Assembly: GCF_036320965.1 (NCBI RefSeq)
Contig: NC_092239.1
Location: 1,580,320 to 1,644,319 of the forward strand
DNA from: Panulirus ornatus
Taxonomy: Eukaryota; Arthropoda; Malacostraca; Decapoda; Palinuridae
DNA length: 64,000 nt
Reading direction: 5' to 3'
A program made the translations under genes and the position numbers. Below the pieces are notes generated by a model. It was not told the origin of the DNA, ran no database searches, and was given only the letters and a program-made list of their open reading frames with translations. Position 1 is the first letter of the stretch. Each line of letters begins with the position of its first letter. Below are positions 12,583 through 24,500 of the stretch, piece by piece.

Positions 12583-15552
12583 CTTTGTCGCTGTCTCCCG
12601 CGTTTTCGAGGTAGCGCAAGGAAACAGACGAAAGAAATGGCCCAACCCCCCCCCCCATACACATGTACATACACACGTCCACACACGCAAATACACATAC
12701 CTACACAGCTTTCCATGGTTTACCCCAGACGCTTCACATGCCTTGCTTCAATCCACTGACAGCACGTCAACCCCTGTATACCACATGACTCCAATTCACT
12801 CTATTTCTTGCCCTCCTTTCACCCTCCTGCATGTTCAGGCCCCGATCACACAAAATCTTTTTCACTCCATCTTTCCACCTCCAATTTGGTCTCCCTCTTC
12901 TCCTCGTTCCCTCCACCTCCGACACATATATCCTCTTGGTCAATCTCTCCTCACTCATTCTCTCCATGTGCCCAAACCATTTCAAAACACCCTCTTCTGC
13001 TCTCTCAACCACGCTCTTTTTATTTCCACACATCTCTCTTACCCTTACGTTACTTACTCGATCAAACCACCTCACACCACACATTGTCCTCAAACATCTC
13101 ATTTCCAGCACATCCATCCTCCTGCGCACATCTCTATCCACAGCCCACGCCTCGCAACCATACAACATTGTTGGAACCACTATTCCCTCAAACATACCCA
13201 TTTTTGCTTTCCGAGATAATGTTCTCGACTTCCACACATTTTTCAAGGCTCCCAAAATTTTCGCCCCCTCCCCCACCCTATGATCCACTTCCGCTTCCAT
13301 GGTTCCATCCGCTGACAGATCCACTCCCAGATATCTAAAACACTTCACTTCCTCCAGTTTTTCTCCATTCAAACTCACCTCCCAATTGACTTGACCCTCA
13401 CCCCTACTGTACCTAATAACCTTGCTCTTATTCACATTTACTCTCAACTTTCTTCTTCCACACACTTTACCAAACTCAGTCACCAGCTTCTGCAGTTTCT
13501 CACATGAATCAGCCACCAGCGCTGTATCATCAGCGAACAACAACTGACTCACTTCCCAAGCTCTCTCATCCCCAACAGACTTCATACTTGCCCCTCTTTC
13601 CAGGACTCTTGCATTTACCTCCCTTACAACCCCATCCATAAACAAATTAAACAACCATGGAGACATCACACACCCCTGCCGCAAACCTACATTCACTGAG
13701 AACCAATCACTTTCCTCTCTTCCTACACGTACACATGCCTTACATCCTCGATAAAAACTTTTCACTGCTTCTAACAACTTGCCTCCCACACCATATATTC
13801 TTAATACCTTCCACAGAGCATCTCTATCAACTCTATCATATGCCTTCTCCAGATCCATAAATGCTACATACAAATCCATTTGCTTTTCTAAGTATTTCTC
13901 ACATACATTCTTCAAAGCAAACACCTGATCCACACATCCTCTACCACTTCTGAAACCACACTGCTCTTCCCCAATCTGATGCTCTGTACATGCCTTCACC
14001 CTCTCAATCAATACCCTCCCATATAATTTACCAGGAATACTCAACAAACTTATACCTCTGTAATTTGAGCACTCACTCTTATCCCCTTTGCCTTTGTACA
14101 ATGGCACTATGCACGCATTCCGCCAATCCTCAGGCACCTCACCATGAGTCATACATACATTAAATAACCTTACCAACCAGTCAACAATACAGTCACCCCC
14201 TTTCTTAATAAATTCCACTGCAATACCATCCAAACCTGCTGCCTTGCCGGCTTTCATCTTCCGCAAAGCTTTTACTACCTCTTCTCTGTTTACCAAATCA
14301 TTTTCCCTAACCCTCTCACTTTGCACACCACCTCGACCAAAACACCCTATATCTGCCACTCTGTCATCAGACACATTCAACAAACCTTCAAAATACTCAT
14401 TCCATCTCCTTCTCACATCACCGCTACTTGTTATCACCTCCCCATTTACGCCCTTCACTGAAGTTCCCATTTGCTCCCTTGTCTTACGCACCCTATTTAC
14501 CTCCTTCCAGAACATCTTTTTATTTTCCCTAAAATTTACTGATAGTCTCTCACCCCAACTCTCATTTGCCCTTTTTTTCACCTCTTGCACCTTTCTCTTG
14601 ACCTCCTGTCTCTTTCTTTTATACTTCTCCCACTCAATTGCATTTTTTCCCTGCAAAAATCGTCCAAATGCCTCTCTCTTCTCTTTCACTAATACTCTTA
14701 CTTCTTCATCCCACCACTCACTACCCTTTCTAAACAGCCCACCTCCCACTCTTCTCATGCCACAAGCATCTTTTGCGCAATCCATCACTGATTCCCTAAA
14801 TACATCCCATTCCTCCCCCACTCCCCTTACTTCCATTGTTCTCACCTTTTTCCATTCTGTACACAGTCTCTCCTGGTACTTCCCCACACAGGTCTCCTTC
14901 CCAAGCTCACTTACTCTCACCACCTTCTTCACCCCAACATTCACTCCTCTTTTCTGAAAACCCATACTAATCTTCACCTTAGCCTCCACAAGATAATGAT
15001 CAGACATCCCTCCAGTTGCACCTCTCAGCACATTAACATCCAAAAGTCTCTCTTTCGCACGCCTGTCAATTAACACGTAATCCAATAACGCTCTCTGGCC
15101 AACTCTCCTACTTACATAAGTATACTTATGTATATCTCGCTTTTTAAACCAGGTATTCCCAATCATCAGTCCTTTTTCAGCACATAAATCTACAAGCTCT
15201 TCACCATTTCCATTTACAACACTGAACACCCCATGCATACCAATTATTCCCTCAACTGCCACATTACTCACCTTTGCATTCAAATCACCCATCACTATAA
15301 CCCGGTCTCGTGCATCAAAACCGCTAACACACTCATTTAGCTGCTCCCAAAACACTTGCCTCTCATGATCTTTCTTCTCATGCCCAGGTGCATATGCCCC
15401 AATAATCACCCACCTCTCTCCATCAACTTTCAATTTTACCCATATTAATCGAGAATTTACTTTCTTACATTCTATCACATACTCCCACAACTCCTGTTTC
15501 AAGATTGCTACCCTTTTGTCTTGATCTGTTATGAAATCCACTGGATTCATCC
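12546..15552 (-). mobile_element. RTE-like non-LTR retrotransposon (LINE), 5'-truncated
   Basis: A single insertion on the minus strand. On the plus strand it begins with a 34-base poly(T), which is the element's poly(A) tail. A roughly 190-base 3' UTR follows (12580-12766), then a long open frame that stays open to the 5' boundary. The same hexamer, tcagta on plus (TACTGA on minus), lies immediately outside the poly(A) at 12540-12545 and immediately outside the presumed 5' end at 15553-15558, a candidate short target-site duplication. The N-terminal part of the endonuclease is missing, so the copy is 5'-truncated, as is common after target-primed reverse transcription. The coding region has no stop or frameshift, which suggests a young copy. 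Confidence 0.85.
12767..15550 (-). CDS. LINE endonuclease / reverse transcriptase polyprotein, 927 aa (N-terminally partial)
   Basis: Residues 1 to about 200 are the C-terminal two thirds of an APE-type endonuclease: GDLNAK near residue 86, a Tyr-rich TYVSRR region, LLDYVLID, and the SDHYLVEAK catalytic motif near residue 182. A linker of Lys/Arg/Glu-rich helices follows to about residue 400. The reverse transcriptase spans about 430-750: KAAGLDG, NYRGISLLS (about 497), GFRSGRGCVDQ, AFMDLEKAYDRVDRD (about 565), GLRQGCVMSPWLFN, and the catalytic FADD near residue 672. The C-terminus contains LYGCEAWA, RCLRTMCGVRW, GHMERMSEERLTKRIY and RRRGRPNWRW, typical of RTE and related arthropod elements. 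Full elements of this kind have about 100 further N-terminal residues of endonuclease, absent here. The first ATG (15550) is therefore simply the first Met after the truncation point. The protein nicks target DNA and copies the element RNA. This copy should be unable to mobilise itself because the endonuclease is incomplete. Confidence 0.88.
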   Translation of the reverse strand: MNPVDFITDQDKRVAILKQELWEYVIECKKVNSRLIWVKLKVDGERWVIIGAYAPGHEKKDHERQVFWEQLNECVSGFDARDRVIVMGDLNAKVSNVAVEGIIGMHGVFSVVNGNGEELVDLCAEKGLMIGNTWFKKRDIHKYTYVSRRVGQRALLDYVLIDRRAKERLLDVNVLRGATGGMSDHYLVEAKVKISMGFQKRGVNVGVKKVVRVSELGKETCVGKYQERLCTEWKKVRTMEVRGVGEEWDVFRESVMDCAKDACGMRRVGGGLFRKGSEWWDEEVRVLVKEKREAFGRFLQGKNAIEWEKYKRKRQEVKRKVQEVKKRANESWGERLSVNFRENKKMFWKEVNRVRKTREQMGTSVKGVNGEVITSSGDVRRRWNEYFEGLLNVSDDRVADIGCFGRGGVQSERVRENDLVNREEVVKALRKMKAGKAAGLDGIAVEFIKKGGDCIVDWLVRLFNVCMTHGEVPEDWRNACIVPLYKGKGDKSECSNYRGISLLSIPGKLYGRVLIERVKACTEHQIGEEQCGFRSGRGCVDQVFALKNVCEKYLEKQMDLYVAFMDLEKAYDRVDRDALWKVLRIYGVGGKLLEAVKSFYRGCKACVRVGREESDWFSVNVGLRQGCVMSPWLFNLFMDGVVREVNARVLERGASMKSVGDERAWEVSQLLFADDTALVADSCEKLQKLVTEFGKVCGRRKLRVNVNKSKVIRYSRGEGQVNWEVSLNGEKLEEVKCFRYLGVDLSADGTMEAEVDHRVGEGAKILGALKNVWKSRTLSRKAKMGMFEGIVVPTMLYGCEAWAVDRDVRRRMDVLEMRCLRTMCGVRWFDRVSNVRVREMCGNKKSVVERAEEGVLKWFGHMERMSEERLTKRIYVSEVEGTRRRGRPNWRWKDGVKKILCDRGLNMQEGERRARNRVNWSHVVYRG

Positions 15553-15704
15553 TCAGTACATTACGTAACCCACTATACTCTCCACCTTTATCTTAGGAGC
15601 TATTCGTTATACATCAGTAGCTAAAACAAAGGTTTCCATATGTCAGCAAAAATAACTACACTATCTCACCTTTGTTTACACTGGTATATACATACACTTA
15701 TCGG

Positions 15705-16115
15705 CAACGTAACTACTAGCCTGCAGAGACATCAATTTCACCACGACAGCCTCCTACTGCACCTTTCCATAATGAGAAGTTAAGTCCCACAGGAACGGGT
15801 AAGATTCTCCCACACTCCCGTCCACCGGTCCCTCTGAGGGATCGCTTTTCTCGGACACCAGGACATACTGGGATGTTTTCTGTGGCTCCCTGATCCCAGA
15901 GTGTTGAAGTGATGCAGGAGATATTAGATCTAACATACCACCCAAGCACCAACACAACAAAATGGACTCATGAATGACGACGCAGCCACCAGACTCCTCT
16001 ATGCTATATTATATGAATATGTACAGGAACCAGTTTGGAATGATACATTGTGCTGAACCCCTGATGGAAAGAAAATGATGTCACTATGGTGGTGACTTGG
16101 CGTATGTAATGTACA
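15705..16115. repeat. Diverged direct repeat, right copy (flanks LINE)
   Basis: The partner of 11615-12150, in the same orientation, about 4 kb away. The LINE lies between the two copies. The best match is at the ends: ctgcagagacatcaatttcacca at the left and tgctgaacccc...gcgtatgtaatgtacac at the right. No shared open frame explains the conservation. Confidence 0.6.
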
Positions 16116-18426
16116 CGAATGGTTTACAATTTATTCACATCAAACGTCTAGCTGTTCTCTCCATCAATTTCTCTCACTTCTTCCAATAGCTTCCCATTGT
16201 CTTGCTACTGTTCAGTAAACTATACTGTATTGTGAACTGCTGATCTCTGGTTCAGGACGGAAGCTTGGCGAGAAGGTCGACACACTTATATATGAACCCA
16301 ACGGAGGACGAACCTTAGCTCTTAACTTTTCGTTCTTTTAGTTTTTTTTCGGAAGCGGCTGATGTTATCCTGTTGTAGCTTATAGTACGGTATGAGGTAT
16401 ATTCAACCTTAGAATCACCAAGAAAATTATGATTTTATGGGAATGACAAGTGAGTGAAGTACCTCAGTGACATAGTTCCCCTGGCGGTCATACTGAGGTA
16501 GGAGGCGTTTAGGACAGTGACTGGAGCAGTGCAGGGGGTACACTGTCGACATTATGAAGCAGTGAATATACTGACACAATCAGGAATACACTCCACCACC
16601 ACACACCACCATCAACACACAACACCACCATCACACACCAGCAGCAGCAAAACCACCGCACACCAGCAGCAGCAGCAGGTCTAACATAAACTTATATAAT
16701 GATTTACAAACACACACGACCCTAACAAGAGCAAGAAAAGTTATACCTCCGAGTTAATTATTACGATAGTGTATTTATTCACCATTAGACGACCTGCTTA
16801 TAAAGACTCTTTGTGACCAAGTCTACCTGAAAATTTACTTTAATGATATTTCTTATTGCTCTTGTGTATATATGGCTCGTTAGAACGCCTCTTACTCATG
16901 TATGAATTGCGTGATATTGTTTTTGTTTCCCTGGGCAACATCAAGTAATGAATTTGATTTAAGTCTCGATTTGATTCGTATTTTGTTGTGGTAATGAGAT
17001 GAGAACTATCGAAACGTGCTTTCCAAGTAGCCATTCGAGTGGTTGTAGAAGGCCAGGCAGACGCAGGGAGTACTACATGTTGTGCAGGAGTCAGGCGTGA
17101 TACCGTCACTCATAGTTTATTTGTGGATTAACGACCACTCTGGATTCTTTGCGCATGGGACATTTCAGTTTCTGATTCCATATATACAAGATCAAGTGAC
17201 AGCAGATAAGGACGACAAAGTTGCCTCTTAGGGTATCAGGCCTCAGAAGCCACACTTGCCATACTCCCCGAAACACAACAAAACCCACAGTGACTATACA
17301 TCAGTGTTGCTGGAGATCTTGTGCAGCGAAGGAATTACTATAAAGATAAAGATAAGGAACATCTGAAGAAGAAGCTCAATGTAATGATGTTACAAAACCG
17401 AGGAAAACTATACAGTAGAGAAGATATAGCAAGCGTCCGAGTCAGGTAACCTTTGTAAGACACAATGGAGCAAAGATTCACTACAGTGGATAATGGAGAG
17501 AAACCGAAAAATGAAGACATAAAGCAGTAAACTGTGGGATCAACTGATGTGGCGCCGTCTAGGCTTCCTTCATAAATCTCTCAGGAACTAATTGCTCATT
17601 TAATGAAATCAAATGACAAAATTCTGTAGGATATATGTCTTGATTTCCAGGTGCAGCTTTGTTCACGAGGTATACCGCCTCCTTCCCTCCTCCCTTAGCA
17701 CAGCGTCGCCAAGGTGCGAATGTATGTAGGTAAGGCATCAACGTCATTACAGAAATTTGAGGAGCAGACGAGACCAATGTAAGCCAGGTGGTCGCCTGGT
17801 GTTTCCCCCAACATGATCAGGATTGTGTTAACACAGGAGCCACTAGTCAGCGAGAGAGTACAAGGGTCAGCAATCAGAGAGTTTCGTGTCGATAAGATGG
17901 TATCAGGATCAAAAACAGACTGGTGTCAGGAAGAATGTGTCAACCAGGGGCAGCAACAGACTGGAGTCAGTTGAGGAAGGACGTTGTGGACGTAGGAGTC
18001 ACAACAACAGACCATCTTTCCATAGAAGACTTTATGAGATTCAGTGTTGTCAACTTCAGTCAGTTGGCAGGAGGAAAACAAACTTGAATATTTTCTAAAA
18101 GCGGGACAGTTTCAACCATGTGATGACCAGTGTTCAATGGGCTGTGGTTGCATGGAAGTCATTAAATATTACAAGATCAGGAAACAAGACTTGTGATGTA
18201 TGCATCTCAGGAAAGATGGATAAAATTAGAAATACTGACACAGTAAATAGTATTTCTGCCTTGAATACTAAAAAGCTGAGTGAAAAAATCGTCAGATTAA
18301 GTGGGGAACAGTAAAGGGAGGTAGAGATTAACCTATTCAGAAATAGTAACGAGAAACTACAGCAAATCTTCAGTTTATGAATGTATATATAACAGAGAAT
18401 ATGTATATAAAAGCATACTATATGTA
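16116..18426. other. Non-coding stretch, no gene recognised
   Basis: No supported gene. Around 16595-16680 there is a CAC/CAG-rich low-complexity tract (accaccatcaacac, cagcagcagcagcagg). The other short open frames on either strand show no motif. The left part flanks the LINE-associated duplication and the right part leads into the 3' end of the NLR-like gene. Confidence 0.45.
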
Positions 18427-18432
18427 TTTATT
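18427..18432 (-). promoter_or_regulatory. Candidate polyadenylation signal of the NLR-like gene
   Basis: TTTATT on plus is AATAAA on minus. It is the first canonical hexamer I find by eye downstream of the stop at 19214, and would give a 3' UTR of about 0.8 kb. An unseen variant signal could be used instead. Confidence 0.25.
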
Positions 18433-18539
18433 ATTATAACACAGATCATATTTATAGAAACATACTCTCTGTGCCTTTTTTGAAATGTAGGAAGTTATCT
18501 GGCACCAGTATCACAAAATAGCTTGCATTTTACAACCAT

Positions 18540-18825
18540 ATTTGATAATAATAACAACACCTTGTGTTACAATAACAAAGCCTTCTGTTACAACGGCGTC
18601 CTATGTTACATCATCGACCTGTTTTACAACAACATCTCTGTGTTACAGTGACGGCGCACTGTGTTCAATAACAGCTCCGTTACAAAGGAATTTCCCTGTG
18701 CTACAGTAACATCACCCTACGCCACAATAGCAGCACTTTGTGCCACAACGACTGTGCTCTGTGCTACATCGCCCTATGCTACAGTAACATCGTCCGGTGT
18801 TACAACAAGCTGTTTTATGTTACAT
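18540..18825. repeat. Degenerate GTTACA-rich tandem repeat in presumed 3' UTR
   Basis: A short motif of the type tgt(g/t)ttaca(a/g)taacaac recurs roughly every 25-35 bases, at least nine times and with much variation (gttacaataacaa, gctacagtaacatc, gccacaatagcag). It lies between the stop codon of the NLR-like gene and its candidate polyadenylation signal. Confidence 0.6.
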
Positions 18826-19213
18826 AAAATCACGTGACCAGTAAGGCTGTGATGTGTCAACAGTCACAAAGTTAGCTTATTTGATCTGGTGGTCTTTTAT
18901 AAGATGTTAAGTATAAATCACGTACAAAATACCCTGAAACTAACAATAAGAAAACTAGAAAACAGTAAATAACAGGCGTCTTCTTTCTATCACGTACATG
19001 GTGTACTCTCACTTTCCTAAGCATCAAGCTTATTCTTCAATGTAAAGACAAGGACACCTTCCAGTACCTTAAGTTCCAGGCGAATCCGCCACACATAAAT
19101 TCTACAGCAGCAGTAGTGAAAACATTCACCGAGTTGTGACCACATTGTACAAACTTCACTGATACTGAACTTCCTGAAGCTCAGAAACTTGACTTCGCTT
19201 CATGTCTTGGTCA

Positions 19214-21515
19214 TCAAGTTCCTACATCCGCTCTGTATCCAGAACACCTGTTCAACTGGCTGTTGGTGATTCTCTCGTTTTCAAATGTGACTGTGACCTC
19301 CGGAAGAGAAGAGGTCACGACTGAGGCCACGATGATGTCTCTCTCGATGCATTCCTCCTGCAGCTGGTGTACACTGTTGACCACAAGCCGGCCACCAGGA
19401 TGATGATCTTGAAACTCGAGTAGCAAGTCGATGAAGTCCTCAGGTGACAGGGCGATGCCACGGAGGTATAAACTTTTCAAGTTTCGGAGAGCACGTACGA
19501 TCTGTCTTATTAAGAGGATGAACGCTCTACTGGCGGATGTGTACATGTCTTGTTTTCTTACAAACTCTGACTTAATGATATTACACATATTTACGGTGAG
19601 ATGTTCCAGTGAGCGTGGTATAATCAGATTTCCACCTATCGAACAACCATCTAGTTTTAGATATTTTATGGAAGGAGGCAAAAACGTCAGATCCTGGAAT
19701 GTACAGTCAGTTAAAACTAGAGTCTCAACCTTACCCGGCAACCATGGGTCCTCCAGACACATACCCTCTAACTTCAAGCTTTTAAGACCAAGAGGAAATT
19801 TGACGTTTGTCAGTTCAGTGCAGTCAACAAGACTTAGTTTAAGTAGAGCAGGGGGAAGGCCAAGGTCACTTTTAATATCACATCGTTCCAGCGACAACCA
19901 CCAGAGACCCTCAGGCCAGGTGAGAGGAGTCATAACCGTCAGGTCAGTCAGCCTCAGCTCAGGTAAGACACTATGTCCGTAGGCTGTGCTCACCAGCCTC
20001 ATCGCTGCGACAGGATCTCCCTCCACTACCTGGTGACCACGTGCAGAACTCTCATCATCTGCACGGGGACCTTCACTCAGCCTAAGCCACAGTCGTGCAG
20101 GTTTGGCGTGTGAAAGTAACATGGAAAGAGCTCGACTGCGTCGTAGTTCTTTTGGTCGTAACCAAAGCTGACCACGGAATTGTGGACTACTGTCTGTACG
20201 ACTTCCTGCTGCTGGCGACGGAGATAAGGTTCTCAAAGAGTTACCTGCTATTTGTTTAGCCAATTCTTTACCTAACTTTGCGTTGTAGTCACTCTCTTCA
20301 ATAAGATCTAAAAGAAAATTTATATCATAAAATTTCGAATATGGTTTGCACATTTCAGGAAAATCTTGAATCATCCAAAAGGCTACTGCCTTCATTTTCT
20401 CAAAGACGAGGCTTACTATGAAAGAAATGATGGATTTCTTCTTATCTACCTGTAAGTCCTTGAGGAGGTTTGTCACAGAATTCTTGCTGCTCTGAAAAGT
20501 CTTCACGATGTGGAAAGCTGCAAGAAAGTCAGCGTGGGAGTCATGAACAAACTGGAACACGATATGTTCTCCATGGCCTGTCATGTTGCTGTCACACTGC
20601 AAGAGAGTAGAAAGAGCTTCGTAGGGCATGAGTTTGAGTTGTCGAGCAAGTTCCAAAAGTTCCTTAATTTCTGGTGAACTTTCAGTAAGCAACGTACGGT
20701 TGTGTTTTGCTTGTTTGAAAGCCAGACGAGCCACAGCGCTCAACCAGCGATGGCCCTCGCTTGGTAACTCTCCAGACAGGACCCGTTTACCATTAATGTG
20801 ACATAACTTCCTCAGTAAAAAATCTGTAATACTGGCGAAGACCTTTCCCCTTGTTGAGAAGTGATCACTGCCTTCTTCCATCCAGAGCCACGATGACCAA
20901 CACAACAGTTGTGGGATAGTAATTAGTTCGTCGTATGATGAAACAGCAGAGAAAAATTTCTCCACATCGAAGGTTTTTCCACAAGTCTTGAAAAGTCTGG
21001 TGGCGTAATCCACTGCACTTGAACGGCTGAAGCCATGTGTAGTCACAACCGTTGGCTTCACGTCACACAGCTTGGTAATGGCCAGTGTGCAGTGAGGTCT
21101 CGTAGTGACCACGAACACAGCATCCGAACATCTCCCTTGTAAGGTCTTGAAAGCACCTACAAAAGCATCAAGTCTCTCATCAAAAGCATCAATCAAGAAC
21201 ATCACTTTACTTCCAGCCCTGGACAGTTCCTTCAAAATCTTTCCAGGTTTCCACCGACAGCAAGTGTTTGGGAGAATTTCCAGGATGATGTCTTTGATTG
21301 TGAACGCCCTGGTGGCCACAGCTGTAATGTCCAGGAAGATGAGGTAGTCGACGTTGCTGAGAGCTGGGAGGGTGGAGGATGTGTTGCCTCCCCAGGCGGC
21401 GGCGTAGTGGCGGAGCAGCGATGTCTTGCCAGTGCCAGACTCTCCCTGCAGTATGATCATACGTGACGACCCGAGGTCCTCCAGCATACTCTCACCATCT
21501 AAGTCCCTTAACATG
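19214..21515 (-). CDS. NLR-like gene, exon 6: NACHT domain and leucine-rich repeats
   Basis: A 2302-base terminal exon with 766 uninterrupted codons after the split Gly. The acceptor is tgtgtcctcag before CATGTTAAGG. Within the exon, residues 24-32 are Walker A (GESGTGKTS), 109-113 Walker B (DAFDE) and 135-141 the sensor-1-like VVTTRPH. Then come a helical domain and FQFVHDSHADFLAAFHIV (about 335-355), equivalent to the F.H...EFLAA motif of metazoan NLRs. From about 510 to 660 there are six or seven short LRRs of 21-24 residues (LWWLSLERCDI, LLKLSLVDCTEL, LKSLKLEGMCL, VETLVLTDCTF, IKYLKLDGCSI, LEHLTVNMCNI). A last LKSLYLRGIALS repeat lies near 700. The LRRs usually recognise ligand and the NACHT controls activation. 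An unrelated 183-codon plus-strand frame (19431-19982) is its antisense shadow. Confidence 0.9.
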
Positions 21516-24500
21516 CTGAGGACACAGTTATCTTATTAAATGAATGTTACGAGTTTTATTCCATGAATGTCATTCCAGGTTACCTCATTAGATGAATATC
21601 ACGAATTTTATTCCATGAATGTCATTCCATGAAAAAAGGTATACATTTTCCATTACCAATGAGACATGAACGAGCCCTGGAGAATACATGCAGGCTGAAA
21701 AATTCCTAAGTATCGATCGATGTCTGCAGAATATACGTGAATGGACGAACTCTTGAATATTTACATTTACAGGCGACAGTCCCACAGCATAAATGTTCAA
21801 TATCAGGATATTGTTACGTTACTTTCACTATACCCGGTGAGATCTCGTCTTAGTATATATGATATGTAATAAATCCTAAAACTTAATGTAAAAGCGACTT
21901 ACCCATCTTGGGTGGTGGAGAGCCTGGTCTTAGTGTAAACCTTCTCCACGTGGTGGTTGAAGTCAAAGTTCTTCCCGGCCCACAAGAAGGGCATCAGTGT
22001 CGTCTTGCGACCACAGCTGTACAGCTCCTGAAGTTCCCGCTGGATGCTCTCTGGAAAGAGTAAAGTGTCGGTGACTTTCACTAAAGAAGAACATTAAAAG
22101 TGTGGTCCATTAGCAATTAAATTTCATCTTGACCCACATGAGATAAGATTGACCCTACAGATAATATACAGACAATATAAGCTGGAGTATGGGAGAGTCA
22201 GATGTAAAGAATTATAATCAGGTTAAAAGCAGCTTCAATTCCAGGAACAACTTGGTGATAAGTTTAAAGGAAATTATTATACAAAGAACAGATATGATAA
22301 TCACAACACTGCAGTTGTGGTGCAAGAACAGAACACTTGGTGTTGACAGCCTGAACATATATGTGATATATTGGAAAGCAGATCTAACAAATAAAATAGA
22401 ATGTATGGACTACAACTTGAACCAAATAGTGTCATGTTCAGTGTGGTAAAAGAACAACTGTTTTTCCACGATACTGAATGATATTCAGTAAAGAAATATT
22501 CTACAATATAATGTTTCACTCGGCCCACAGCAACAGAAATTCTTGATATGTTTAACCTATCCTAGAAGCCAGTATTACAAACCGATAAGTAATCTGCTGA
22601 AATGACAACAGAAAAATAACTTTGTAGAAAGATGAATATGCTACTCAAATACATCAGACTAAATAAAGATAAATCACGTATTTCATATTCAAGTCAAATA
22701 ACTCCTTCATGTGAAACAAGAGTGTACTACAGTCACATATGTAACGTAATAGTACAGGATGCGGGCCAGTTACAGAAGTGTGTGTGTGTGTGGGTGTCAC
22801 CTTGTTAAGTACCGTGTGAGACATCATCTCGTAGCTCCACACCTCTGGTATCCCTGCAGAAACAACTGCCATCCACCAGCCCAAACACCTTGGTCGGCTA
22901 CACAACTGCTCACCTCCGATCACCTTCCCGTCAGCTACGGTCTCCAGTTTAGGCTTCCTAATGTTTATCAGCTCCTGCTTGACCCTGGCCAGCTGGTCCT
23001 CGAGGCCGCCCATTTGGAGGACGTTGGTGACAGCCATGACCAGCTGTTGCCACTTGTCCTCCAGCTCCTCCATGGAACACTCCTCGTGCGTAGCGTGAGC
23101 GTCATCGTTCCTCAGCTGGCGCAGCTTATCAATGTTACCTGTAATCATTACACTAGTGTAATGCCAGGGAAGTTTGTTGTATACGTTGTGAGCTTTACTG
23201 ATGACACACAGTAACGATGGGAAGAGAGGCAGGTGTTACCACTACGACAACTTATACTGAAAGATTAGCTCCCTTACATAACATGATTTGACCAAAGAAA
23301 ATGAAAACATATAAAACGACCAGCATCTACGTTTGACAGATGAGGACGATGATGGAACGTTGTTATGCAATTCACCTTAACTCTATTGGTACCGTCAGTT
23401 ATCATAGTTCATGTGGACAAACCCACTTGGGAATGTTTTATGAAACGGCTGACAGATTATTACAGCAATCCAGAGTGGTCACTGGTCAAGTGATAACTAT
23501 CTTAATTTCCCAGCTTGGGACCTGTACTGCTGCCTCTCTGTAACACATGCAGGAGAGGTTGACTGGGTTCTGCCACAATTAATGCTGGACATTAGAGGGT
23601 GTTTAGCTTCATGTGGGAAAGTTTGGTCTCTGTCGCTATAGCAACGCTAAAATTAACTCCAGCTGAAGTTTAAACCTTAGAATAAAGAATGACTTGAGTA
23701 GTGTTGGGGGGGGGGGGGGTGTCAGTGTATATAAAGAGTATCTTTCTTACTGACCTTCCAGACGAGTTAGATCCTTCCAGGCACACTTGTTGGACGAAAG
23801 TCCACAAGCATACCGCAGCAGCAAACGTAAACACGTCACGTCCAGCTTTTCTATCTTGTTCTTTTTAATACTGACCCCCTGGAAGGGGTTGTTCCTGAGA
23901 AAATTACAAGTTTGTGTGTTCCTGCACAGTACCTTGTATGGAGTCTTCCCTGGGTTGTTGGCAGTAAACCTGGGTCAGTATATATATATACACGTTAATT
24001 ACAAGTTTTTGAGATCAGAGTGGAATAATATACATCAAAGTGGAATAATATACATCAACATGTAGCAATGTGACTATACTAGAATATGCTGTAAATACTC
24101 ACATAAACTGTCCCACTACTCTTCTTTATGTATAGGAATATTGCAAAAATATAGATAACTGACCTGTAACATAGAAGTAAAACAATACTGAAACATTATT
24201 CATCAAATGTGCGATATGACCACCTTCACCTGCCACATATACTCACAGCTTATCACACAGGAGAGCCAGGGACTCCCGGACTGTGGTCCTGAGCGCAAGA
24301 CTTATGTCCTGCCGGAGGGCCACCGCCTCCTCTGCCAGTAGAACCATGGCGCCGCCTGCAACACACCAGCAACACAGTTGTCACTCTACACCCAGACGCT
24401 CATTCGTATCAAGACGTACACACGAACGTTCACAACATACACACATACAGCCACATAAGTCTGAAGTAGACCTGCCTGGTGTTCGCCATGGTCAATTATC

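Noticed and set aside
12743..14957. Several long plus-strand frames (150-237 codons), Ser/Thr/Pro/Phe rich
   Set aside because: They are antisense shadows of the LINE coding region, whose purine-rich sense strand leaves few stops on the other side.
19431..19982. 183-codon plus-strand open frame
   Set aside because: It lies antisense within the LRR part of exon 6 of the NLR-like gene and has no motif of its own.
22801..22908. Extension of NLR exon 4 to a later donor (after AACAAG near 22802)
   Set aside because: The donor GGAG/gtgagc at 22914 is stronger and restores the frame into exon 5, whereas reading on gives a sequence without similarity and ends in a TG-rich stretch.
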